Assembly (NCBI GenBank): GCA_017304275.1
Contig: JAFKKW010000216.1
Coordinates: 1-14,838 of the forward strand
Origin: Hyphomicrobiales bacterium
GTDB lineage: Bacteria > Pseudomonadota > Alphaproteobacteria > Rhizobiales > Hyphomicrobiaceae
DNA: 14,838 nt
Direction: 5' to 3'
Shown here: positions 6,616 through 13,628 of the stretch, one piece after another
Numbering within the stretch: the first letter of the stretch is position 1
Layout of the letters: every line of letters starts with the position of its first letter
Notes under the pieces: generated by a model
The model's database searches: none
What the model was told of the DNA's origin: nothing
The model's input: the letters and a program-made list of their open reading frames with translations, nothing else
Translations under genes and position numbers: made by a program

Positions 6616-7887
6616 ATGCACTATTTCGCTTACCACGACGGCGTGCTGCACGCCGAGGATGTCAGCCTCCCGCGGATCGCGGCGGAGGTCGGCACGCCCT
6701 TCTACTGCTACTCGACGGCGACGCTCGTCCGACACGTGCGGGTGCTCGAAGAGGCGTTCGCGGGCCAGGACGCCGTCATCTGCTTTGCGGTCAAGGCCAA
6801 CTCCAACCAGGCAGTGCTCGCGACCATGGCGCGGGCGGGTGCCGGGATGGACGTGGTGTCGGAGGGCGAGTTGCGGCGCGCGCGGGCGGCGGGTGTGCCG
6901 GCCGACAAGATCATTTTCGCGGGCGTCGGCAAGTCGCGCGAGGAGATGGCCTATGCGCTCGGCGAGGGCATATTCAGCTTCAACGTCGAGAGCGAGCCGG
7001 AGCTCAGGGCGTTGTCGGAGGTGGCGGAGGGGCTCGGCGTCACGGCGCGCGTGGCTCTGCGCGTCAATCCGGACGTGGACGCCAAGACACACGCCAAGAT
7101 CTCGACCGGAAAGAGCGAGAACAAGTTCGGCATTCCCTATCTCGACGCGCCGCGGCTCTACGCGGAGGCGCGCACGCTGCCGGGGCTCGACGTGTCAGGC
7201 ATTCACATGCACATCGGCAGCCAGATCACGGATCTGGCGCCGTTCCGCGACGCGTTCCGGCTCATGCGCGACCTCACGCTCGAACTGCGCGGCGCGGGCC
7301 ATGCGATCCATCATCTCGACATCGGCGGCGGGCTCGGCGTGCCCTACCGCGGCTCGAACGACGTGCCGCCGCATCCGGACGAGTATGCGGCGCTGGTCAA
7401 AGAGGCGCTCGGCGATCTCGGGGCGCGCATCTATCTCGAGCCGGGGCGCATGATCGCCGGCAATGCGGGCATTCTCGTCACGCGCGTGCAGTACGTGAAG
7501 GCGGGCGCGGGGAAGCGGTTCACGATCGTCGATGGGGCGATGAACGATCTTCTGCGCCCGACGCTCTACGAGGCCTATCACGAGGTCTGGCCGGTGCTGG
7601 AATCCCGGCTCGCGGGGCCCAGGGTGCTGCAGGACATCGTGGGGCCGGTTTGCGAGACCGGCGACTATCTCGCGATCGAGCGCGAGCTGCCCGCCTTCGA
7701 GCCGTTCGAGCTTCTGGCCGTGATGACGGCGGGTGCCTACGGCGCGGTGATGTCGTCGACCTACAATACGCGTCTTCTGGTGCCAGAGGTGCTGGTCGAC
7801 GGCAGCAGCTTTGCGGTCGTCCGGCCGCGGCCGTCCTACGACGACCTGATCGGCCTCGACCGCCTGCCGCCGTGGCTCGAGAGTTAG
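6616..7887 (+). CDS. lysA: Diaminopimelate decarboxylase
   Basis: LysA is the PLP enzyme that decarboxylates meso-diaminopimelate to L-lysine, the final step of lysine synthesis, in the cytoplasm. The 423 residues match the family length. The PLP lysine is K60 in CFAVKANSN. Further motifs are GMDVVSEGEL, the phosphate-binding and substrate motifs HIGSQI (H199), DIGGGLGVPY (D235) and EPGRMIAGNAG (E275), and the decarboxylase motif CETGD at 346-350; the family usually has CESGD. The start MHYFAYHDGVLHAEDV is the standard alphaproteobacterial LysA start, so the ATG is trusted even though the ribosome binding site is poor. It is 102 bp after the LptM-like gene. A candidate terminator lies about 125 bp downstream, suggesting argH-lptM-lysA or lptM-lysA ends there. 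Confidence 0.97.
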   Translation: MHYFAYHDGVLHAEDVSLPRIAAEVGTPFYCYSTATLVRHVRVLEEAFAGQDAVICFAVKANSNQAVLATMARAGAGMDVVSEGELRRARAAGVPADKIIFAGVGKSREEMAYALGEGIFSFNVESEPELRALSEVAEGLGVTARVALRVNPDVDAKTHAKISTGKSENKFGIPYLDAPRLYAEARTLPGLDVSGIHMHIGSQITDLAPFRDAFRLMRDLTLELRGAGHAIHHLDIGGGLGVPYRGSNDVPPHPDEYAALVKEALGDLGARIYLEPGRMIAGNAGILVTRVQYVKAGAGKRFTIVDGAMNDLLRPTLYEAYHEVWPVLESRLAGPRVLQDIVGPVCETGDYLAIERELPAFEPFELLAVMTAGAYGAVMSSTYNTRLLVPEVLVDGSSFAVVRPRPSYDDLIGLDRLPPWLES

Positions 7888-7910
7888 TCTCGGTGCCCTG
7901 TTCATGCGTG

Positions 7911-7997
7911 TCTGGATCCCGGCCTGCGCCGGGATGACGTTGAGGGCGGGCAATCGGGATGCGTTAGCCCCCACGTCACACGTGCGGAGGCCGGCGC
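7911..7997. repeat. REP-like doublet, type B/C, between lysA and DUF4175 gene
   Basis: The first half is a perfect palindrome ATCCCGGC-CTGC-GCCGGGAT (7916-7935) with flanks TCTGG and GACGT. The second half (7973-7997) starts ACGTCACAC and has GCGGAGGCCGGC; it is a decayed inverted copy of the same element. The same two-part module occurs at 10848-10936, where the two halves are spaced almost identically (palindrome start to ACGTCACAC is 57 bp here and 59 bp there). Type B is the widespread alphaproteobacterial intergenic repeat. Confidence 0.75.
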
Positions 7998-8010
7998 TCA
8001 GATAGCCCGA

Positions 8011-8037
8011 GAATGGGCATCCATTCGTTGTTTTTTC
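8011..8037 (+). terminator. Candidate Rho-independent terminator after lysA
   Basis: A stem GAATGG / CCATTC with loop GCAT is followed by GTTGTTTTTTCT. The stem is only six base pairs but the T-tract is clear and rare in this GC-rich window. It would end transcription from the lysA side before the DUF4175 gene, which would then need its own promoter in about 8040-8109. Confidence 0.5.
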
Positions 8038-8109
8038 TCCGCAGGAACAGGGCCTGAACGTTAGCGGTTTGTAATGAATCGGCCCTTGGGCCCGTGCTAG
8101 GTTTTGGGC

Positions 8110-10815
8110 ATGGAGATGGATCAGGGATCGCGGGCGGCCAACCGCTCGTTCGAGCGCAAGATCTGGCGTGCCCGCATGGCGGCCGTGCTCGAGCAATTGT
8201 GGCTCAAGCTTTGGCTCGTGCTCGCCGTGGTCGGCGTATTCCTTCTCGTGTCCTATGCAGGTGTCTGGGCCTATCTGCCCACCCCGGTGCATGTGCTCCT
8301 GCTGGGTCTATTCGGCTTGGCGTTTCTGGCGGCGCTCGCCACGCTGGCGCGCATCTCCTGGCCGAGCCGCGACGAGGCCATCCGGCGCATCGAACGGGTG
8401 TCGGGCGTGCCGCACCGGCCTGCGACCTCATACGAAGACACGCTCAGCACGCCGTCGTCCGATCCGGCGACGCAGGCCATCTGGCAGGCGCATCGCGCGC
8501 GCATGGCCGCGCTGCTCGCCAAGCTCAGGCCGGGAAAGCCGCAGCCGCGCACCGACCGCTTCGATCCGTTCGCGGTCCGCGCGGCGCTGGTACTCGGCCT
8601 CGTGGGGCTGACGGCCCTGGTCGGCGATCGCGCCGGCGAACGGGTGCGCGATGCCTTCACGTTCGGCTCAGCCAGTGCCAAAGCGGAAGCGCGGCTCGAT
8701 GCGTGGCTGACGCCGCCGACCTATACGGGCCGTCCACCGGTCATGCTGGCGGACGGTGCGGGCGGCGCCCGGGTGCAGCCCGCCGTTGCGACGGATAGCG
8801 ACGGCAAGCCGCGGCTGCCGGAGGTTCCGACCAAGAGCGTGCTGATCGTGCGCGTGGGCGGCATGGGGTCCGCGCCGCTTTCGATCGAGGTGAAGCCGAC
8901 CGTCGCGGACGGCGAGACGGCCAACACCGAGCGCATCGAGGCCAAGCCGGAGAAGGATGTCGGCGACCTCAAGGAGGTGCGCTATGAGATGACCCGCTCG
9001 GCGACGGTGCGGGCGCTCGCCGGCGGATCGGAGCTTGCGGCCTGGCAGATCGTGGTGATCCCGGACCAGTTGCCGCGGATCTCGCTGTCGCGGCCGCCCG
9101 AGCTGACGCCGCGCGGCTCGCTCAAGATCACCTACAAGGTCGAGGACGATTACGGCGTCGCGTCGGCGGGCGTGAAGCTCAAGAAGCTGCCGGACCCGCC
9201 GCGCGATCCCAAGAAGGCGTGGGCGCTGCCCGAGCCGCTGCGCGGTCCGCGTGCGCCGCTGATGCGTCCGCCGAAACTCGAGCTGCGCCTGCCGCGACCC
9301 AACGCGACCTCAGCGGAAGCACACACCTATTTCGAGATGGCTTCGCATCCGTGGGCCGGACGCAAGGTCATCATGTCGCTCGAAGCCAAGGACGTCGCCG
9401 GGCAGATCGGGCAAAGCCCGGGGTTCGAGATGATCCTGCCGGAGCGGCAGTTCACGCAGCCGCTCGCGCGGGCCATCGTCGAGCAGCGCAAGAAGCTGCT
9501 TGAGGACAGCCGCTATCGTCCGACGGTGGTGCTTGCGCTCGATGCGCTGACGCTCGAGCCGGAAGGCTTCATCGACGACGCGCGTGTCTACCTCGGTCTC
9601 AGGACGGCGCGGCACCGGCTCATGAACGATCGCACGCGCGCGGGCTACAAGAGCGTCGTCGACCAGCTCTGGCAGATCGCGCTCAAGATCGAGGACGGCA
9701 ATCTGTCGGACGCCGAGCGCGCGCTTAAGGACGCGCAGGACAAGCTCGCCAAGGCGCTCGAGAACGGCGCCTCCGAGGAGGAGATCAAGCAGCTCATGCA
9801 GGAGCTGCGGCAGGCGCTCAACGAGTTCATGAAGCAGCTCGCGCAGGAGAACCAGGACGGGCAGCCGCAGGAGGGCCAGAACCAGGATCAGCAGACGCTG
9901 GCTCAGGAAGATCTCGAGCGCATGATGCGCAATCTCGAGGAGATGGCGAAGAGCGGGTCGCGCGAGCAAGCCCAGCAGCTACTTTCCGAAATGCAGGATC
10001 TCATGGAGCGTCTTCAGGCGGGCCGCCAGGACAAGGCCCAGGCGCAGAAGAACCAAGAGATGATGAAGATGATGGAAGAGCTGGGCAACATGGTCGGCGA
10101 CCAGCAGCAGCTCATGGACGACACGTTCGGCGAGCGTCGCGAGCAGGGCGACCAGCAGCAGAACGGCGGCCGCGAGGGCCAGAAGCCGCCGCCGGGCATG
10201 AAAGGCATGGGCGGCGACGGGCAGCAGGGCAACGTCGGCGCGCCGCCGGGGCAGTCGGATCAGGCGCAGCGCGGGCGTGGTCAGCGCGGTCAGGGCGGGC
10301 AAGGCCAGCAGGGTCAGGGCGATCAGCTCGGCCAAGGCGACGGACAGCGCGGGCTCGACGGTCTCACGCAGCGCCAGCGCGAGCTTCGCGATCGTCTCGG
10401 GCAACTGCAGAAGCAGATGCGCGAGAAGGGTGGCAACCCGAGCCAACAGCTTCAGGATGCCGAGGGCGCCATGCAAGGTGCAGAAGACGCGTTGCAGCGC
10501 GGCGACCTCGAAGAGGCGACCGAGCAGCAGGGCCGCGCGCTCGACCAGATGCGCCAGGGTGCGCAGAGCATGGCGCAGGAGATGATGCGGAACATGCCGC
10601 AGCGCTATGGCCAGTCGGGCGATACGCCGCGCGATCCGCTCGGGCGTCCGCAGCGCTCGCAGGGTCCGGACCTCGGCACGTCGGTCAAGGTGCCGGATCA
10701 GATCGATGTGCAGCGGGCGCGGGAGATCCTGGAGGAGCTGCGCCGCAGGCTGGGCGAAGCGACGCGCTCGCCGGTCGAGCTCGATTACCTGGAACGGCTG
10801 TTGCGGCGGTTCTGA
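8110..10815 (+). CDS. DUF4175 / TIGR02302 family inner-membrane protein
   Basis: This 901-residue protein fits the TIGR02302/DUF4175 (PF13779) family, known mainly from alphaproteobacteria and of unknown function. It has membrane segments at about residues 34-54, 60-78 and 156-173. A large probably periplasmic part follows (about 175-570), including the PDQLPRISL and YKVEDDYGV blocks that look like beta-sandwich repeats. A helical region (about 455-580) runs into a long Gln-, Gly- and Met-rich stretch (about 577-837) with probable coiled coils. A charged C-terminal block (REILEELRRRLGEA, ending ELDYLERLLRRF) closes it and looks conserved. ATG 8110 is preferred; ATG 8116 two codons later is equally possible and the ribosome binding site is weak. 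The gene follows lysA after 222 bp with a candidate terminator between. Membership is confident, function open. Confidence 0.88.
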   Translation: MEMDQGSRAANRSFERKIWRARMAAVLEQLWLKLWLVLAVVGVFLLVSYAGVWAYLPTPVHVLLLGLFGLAFLAALATLARISWPSRDEAIRRIERVSGVPHRPATSYEDTLSTPSSDPATQAIWQAHRARMAALLAKLRPGKPQPRTDRFDPFAVRAALVLGLVGLTALVGDRAGERVRDAFTFGSASAKAEARLDAWLTPPTYTGRPPVMLADGAGGARVQPAVATDSDGKPRLPEVPTKSVLIVRVGGMGSAPLSIEVKPTVADGETANTERIEAKPEKDVGDLKEVRYEMTRSATVRALAGGSELAAWQIVVIPDQLPRISLSRPPELTPRGSLKITYKVEDDYGVASAGVKLKKLPDPPRDPKKAWALPEPLRGPRAPLMRPPKLELRLPRPNATSAEAHTYFEMASHPWAGRKVIMSLEAKDVAGQIGQSPGFEMILPERQFTQPLARAIVEQRKKLLEDSRYRPTVVLALDALTLEPEGFIDDARVYLGLRTARHRLMNDRTRAGYKSVVDQLWQIALKIEDGNLSDAERALKDAQDKLAKALENGASEEEIKQLMQELRQALNEFMKQLAQENQDGQPQEGQNQDQQTLAQEDLERMMRNLEEMAKSGSREQAQQLLSEMQDLMERLQAGRQDKAQAQKNQEMMKMMEELGNMVGDQQQLMDDTFGERREQGDQQQNGGREGQKPPPGMKGMGGDGQQGNVGAPPGQSDQAQRGRGQRGQGGQGQQGQGDQLGQGDGQRGLDGLTQRQRELRDRLGQLQKQMREKGGNPSQQLQDAEGAMQGAEDALQRGDLEEATEQQGRALDQMRQGAQSMAQEMMRNMPQRYGQSGDTPRDPLGRPQRSQGPDLGTSVKVPDQIDVQRAREILEELRRRLGEATRSPVELDYLERLLRRF

Positions 10816-10847
10816 CGGTCTTTTCCCCCATTCTTGCTCCCAGTGTG

Positions 10848-10936
10848 TCTGGATCCCGGCCTGCGCCGGGATGACGGATGAATTACGGAATCCGACCGGC
10901 CCGAATCTCCGACGTCACACCCGCGGAGGCGGGCAC
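10848..10936. repeat. REP-like doublet, type B/C, second copy
   Basis: The palindrome ATCCCGGC-CTGC-GCCGGGAT occupies 10853-10872, with the same TCTGG and GACG flanks as the copy at 7911. The partner 10912-10936 reads ACGTCACACCCGCGGAGGCGGG, with stem CCCGC / GCGGG (10920-10924 and 10929-10933). Read on the other strand the partner ends GGGTGTGACGT, matching the first half's GGGATGACGT, so the two are inverted copies. Confidence 0.8.
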
Positions 10937-11055
10937 CCACGACACGCTTCGATGTGGGTGCGCTCGCGCCGGGATGCCGCATCCGTGGACACTGGTGTAG
11001 ATGGCCGCTTGCGGGGCTACGACGTTGGGCGGGTGGGCGCCGTTTCCTTCACGCC

Positions 11056-11141
11056 ATGGCCGCCCTTGAGGCGGCCATCCAGGGCAACTTGCTTCAATGT
11101 CAGCGTGTTTGGCCCTGGATGGCCGGGTCACGCCCGGCCAT
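11056..11141. repeat. REP-like doublet, type A, inverted pair
   Basis: Two palindromes face each other. The first, 11056-11078, has stem ATGGCCGCC / GGCGGCCAT and loop CTTGA. The second, 11119-11141, has stem ATGGCCGGG / CCCGGCCAT and loop TCACG. Their inner flanks are complementary (GGCCATCCAGGGC at 11073-11085 with GCCCTGGATGGCC at 11112-11124), so the whole unit can also fold as one long hairpin. The second is nearly identical to the single copy at 2488-2510. Confidence 0.8.
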
Positions 11142-11313
11142 GGTGTGAGTGGGGAGCAGGGCGTTCCGGTAGCGTATTGTTTGCTCCTACGGTATCGCAC
11201 CGCAAATCCCTTCCTCCCTTGTGAACCTCCGGCGCGACGTCGTTCCCTCCCCGTCAAGGGAAGAGTGAAGAAAGAGAGAGAGCGGAAAATGCGCCAGCTA
11301 CGTCTCTGGGTCG

Positions 11314-12285
11314 TCAGGGCGCGGCGACGGGAGCGGAGCGGATGCCGAGGCCGAAGATGCCCTGGTGGCTGGTGTATGTCGTCGTCAGGCGGCCGCCGGG
11401 CGGCTCGGTGCCCGAAAGCCAGCTCTGCAGCTGGTTCCAGAGATCGAGCGGCAGCCACGAGCCTTCGCGCTCGGTGAGTGGCATCTCGTAGGGCGCGAGC
11501 GTGAACTTGTACTCGAAGAAATAGGAGACGCGAGCCGTGCGCAGCTCGACGCCGATCAGCGCCTGTCCGACGGGGCCAGCGTACTGATACTCGTACGTGC
11601 GCTTGTCGGCGTTGGCGAACTGGACCTCGGAGTGGGGCAGCGAGACGCCGGCGCCGAGCCCGACATAGGGCTGGATGCGGGCCGTGATGCTCGGCAGCCG
11701 CAAGAGGCCGTTCAGCGTCAGCATGTTGTGGCCGTGGCTGGCTTCGAGCTTACGGAAGATGTCGCGAAGCCTGGCGCGCTCGGGTGCCGGCGCGCCGTTC
11801 AGCGTGCCTTCGAAAGCGGTGTCCTCGTCGAGGCGGGCAAGGGCCTTCGAGTGCGTGAAGTCGAGCATGGTGCCCACGCGGCCGGCGCCGAAGCGCACGA
11901 TGCGCGCGCCGTAGTAGATCGGATTGACGAACGGCTTTCCATCCCAGGCGACGTTTTTCACAGTCAGGTCGTGCAGGCCGTTCTTCTTGACCACCACGTC
12001 GCTCGGGTAGGTGTATGGCACGCCGCCGTAGCCGGCGAACATCAGCTCGCGGCCCGGAGGTGCGAGCGTCGTTTGCGCGGCTGCGGTGTTGCGGGCGGCA
12101 TCCGGACGGGAGCCGTCAACCGACTGCTCGATGACGATCGGGGCGGCCACAATCACGAGTGAAGCGGCGGCGAAGAACGCAGACAGGGTTTCCGTCAGGC
12201 GTGTCGCCGGTTTCGGCCGTGGTCGGCGCGAACGCTCGGACGTCCAGGCACCGGACGTCGAGATACGGCCCGTCGCAAATCGCAT
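11314..12285 (-). CDS. Outer-membrane beta-barrel protein, lipid A oxidase (LpxQ)-like
   Basis: This is a 323-residue beta-barrel-type protein resembling rhizobial LpxQ, an outer-membrane enzyme that oxidises the proximal glucosamine of lipid A to 2-aminogluconate. Shared-looking blocks are NVAWDGKPFVNPIYYGARIV (about 111-130), MLDFTHSKALA (140-150), the PYVGLGAGVSLPHSEVQ stretch (206-222), EYQYAGPVGQALIGVE (232-247) and a last strand GIFGLGIR (309-316). Oddities are a basic N-terminal tail of about 34 residues before the hydrophobic segment (35-52), more like a signal anchor than a classical signal peptide, and an end AAP in place of the usual terminal aromatic residue. The ATG at 12285 has GAGGGG 11 bases upstream; an in-frame ATG at 12339 is less supported. 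The barrel call is good; the LpxQ activity is a recollection-based guess. Confidence 0.72.
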   Translation of the reverse strand: MRFATGRISTSGAWTSERSRRPRPKPATRLTETLSAFFAAASLVIVAAPIVIEQSVDGSRPDAARNTAAAQTTLAPPGRELMFAGYGGVPYTYPSDVVVKKNGLHDLTVKNVAWDGKPFVNPIYYGARIVRFGAGRVGTMLDFTHSKALARLDEDTAFEGTLNGAPAPERARLRDIFRKLEASHGHNMLTLNGLLRLPSITARIQPYVGLGAGVSLPHSEVQFANADKRTYEYQYAGPVGQALIGVELRTARVSYFFEYKFTLAPYEMPLTEREGSWLPLDLWNQLQSWLSGTEPPGGRLTTTYTSHQGIFGLGIRSAPVAAP

Positions 12286-12443
12286 GGATTGTGTTTCCCC
12301 TCGCGCCCGTTCGACCCCACGCTTCCGACCTTCCGGCACCGCCGATCGGCGCGACGGCGGCCCGAAGCGATCAAAGGTCTAGTGGATCGCGGCGGTCCGC
12401 TCAACTTAACTGTGAGGCTTTGTGCTCGGTGGCGTGGGGCGCA

Positions 12444-13517
12444 TCAAGATCTTGGTTTTGCGAGCGCTTCGAGCATGCGGTGGACGATCTCGATCTGCGG
12501 CGCTTTGCGCGTCAGGTAATCGTCGCTGGTGTAGCCCCACCAGTCCCAGCAGCCTTGCGGATTGACGGGTGAGGCGGCTGCCTCCGGAAACAGGATGATC
12601 AACGCGTTGGCGTCGGCCCAGTTGGCGTAGCCGGACTCGCGGATGAAGGCATCGCCGGCGGCGGCGCGGTTCTGGGCGCAGCCGTGGTAGGCGATGTGCA
12701 CGCGGCAGGTCGTGCTCTCGGCGCAGGACGGGGGAATATAGACCACGCCGCGCTTTTCCATGCCGTGGTTCGTAAAGCCTTCCTGGAAGGGCCGCTGATC
12801 GAACTCCAGGAAGGTGCCCGTCGGTGTTGCGGCACGCGGGGCCTCAGTGCCGTAGATGCGTTTCAGGATGTCGCCGGCCTGGTCATAATCGCAATCGACG
12901 ACGTAGGGCTTGTCTGTCATCTCGCACGACAGCCCTTCGGCCTCCGTCACGAAGGCGTGTCCGGCCGGCATGTCGGAGACGAACGTCAGGTTGCTCTCGG
13001 GGACGCCGAGGCGCTTGTAATATTCATAGGCCGCCGTGACGATCGCCGGCACGACGGTGCGATCGTTGGCGCCGGAGAACAGATAGACGTGGTCAGTAAC
13101 GAGGCTCGACAGCGGATCGATGCGTCCGGCGTCGGCGAGCTTCTTCGTCTTTTCCACCAGCAGGTCGACATCGGGCACGCCCCATAGCGCGAGCGCGTTC
13201 AGCATGCAGCCGTTGACGGCCTTGGAGAGATTGAGGAACGCCAGGCCCGGTCCGGACATGACGTCGGCGAACGCGCTTTCAGCGCAACCGTAGGGGCCGC
13301 CCGCGATGATGGCGGCGCCGGCGACGATCTGCGAATGGGCGATCTGGAACTGGCCGGCCATGTAGGCGCCGGACGAAATGCCGGATACGGAGGTCTCGGA
13401 AATATCGGCGGCGAGCGCGGGCAGGCTGGCGGTCGGCTCCTCGGCTCGGGCGGCGTGGGCCGCGAACAGGGCGGCGATACCGAGCCATGTGACAAGGGCG
13501 GTCGCTGCGCGTTTCAA
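12444..13517 (-). CDS. PHB depolymerase, exported
   Basis: This 357-residue alpha/beta hydrolase resembles the periplasmic poly(3-hydroxybutyrate) depolymerase PhaZ1 of Rhodospirillum rubrum and related enzymes that cut polyhydroxybutyrate to short hydroxyacids. A signal peptide (MKRAATALV..., cleavage likely after ARA near residue 25) sends it out of the cytoplasm. The nucleophile motif is G46-I-S48-S-G50 (VSGISSGAYMAGQ). Candidate acid and base are D152 (SGANDRTVVP) and H187 (PAGHAF); IAYHGCAQ (H278) fits the oxyanion region. Paired cysteines (C78, C103, C198, C209, C265, C271) fit disulfides outside the cytoplasm. The start is TTG: an in-frame stop lies 21 to 24 bases upstream with no ATG between, and TTG gives a proper basic N-region. 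Ribosome binding site is weak. It is flanked by pbpC (111 bp) and the LpxQ-like gene, same strand. Confidence 0.88.
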   Translation of the reverse strand: MKRAATALVTWLGIAALFAAHAARAEEPTASLPALAADISETSVSGISSGAYMAGQFQIAHSQIVAGAAIIAGGPYGCAESAFADVMSGPGLAFLNLSKAVNGCMLNALALWGVPDVDLLVEKTKKLADAGRIDPLSSLVTDHVYLFSGANDRTVVPAIVTAAYEYYKRLGVPESNLTFVSDMPAGHAFVTEAEGLSCEMTDKPYVVDCDYDQAGDILKRIYGTEAPRAATPTGTFLEFDQRPFQEGFTNHGMEKRGVVYIPPSCAESTTCRVHIAYHGCAQNRAAAGDAFIRESGYANWADANALIILFPEAAASPVNPQGCWDWWGYTSDDYLTRKAPQIEIVHRMLEALAKPRS

Positions 13518-13628
13518 AGTGTCACCATCCCGTCGCCCCTATCGACCCTAAGTGCAATGGTCTCGATCAAGACATGAAAGCTTAGCGTGGTGGTTGCGAC
13601 TTTGCCATGACGGCTATTATTCCGCCGG

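Larger units (their letters stand above)
10816..11313. other. 498-bp non-coding interval with paired REP-like elements
   Basis: This gap separates the converging DUF4175 and LpxQ-like genes. It holds a type B/C doublet (10848-10936) and a type A doublet (11056-11141). Open frames crossing it only translate the repeats (PAQAGIQ-like and PGVTRPSR-like peptides that recur wherever these elements lie) and are not credible genes. The remainder, about 11142-11313, shows a pyrimidine-rich/purine-rich patch (11205-11290) and no recognisable gene, RNA or clear terminator. Confidence 0.7.

Noticed and set aside
6588..7937. A 449-codon open frame on the + strand over lysA
   Set aside because: Shadow of lysA caused by high GC; no recognisable motif, while the lysA frame has all PLP-enzyme motifs.
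7195..8292. A 365-codon minus-strand frame over the lysA end, the REP doublet and the DUF4175 start
   Set aside because: Half is antisense lysA, and the middle (VIPAQAGIQ) is the translation of a REP-like palindrome seen in many unrelated places.
9840..10620. CAG/GGC-rich region looking like a tandem repeat or CRISPR-like array
   Set aside because: Units are irregular and in frame with the DUF4175 protein; this is low-complexity Gln/Gly coding sequence without fixed spacers.
10883..11458. A 191-codon minus-strand frame in the 498-bp gap
   Set aside because: It consists mostly of translated REP elements (PGVTRPSR-type peptides) and runs into the LpxQ-like gene in the wrong frame.
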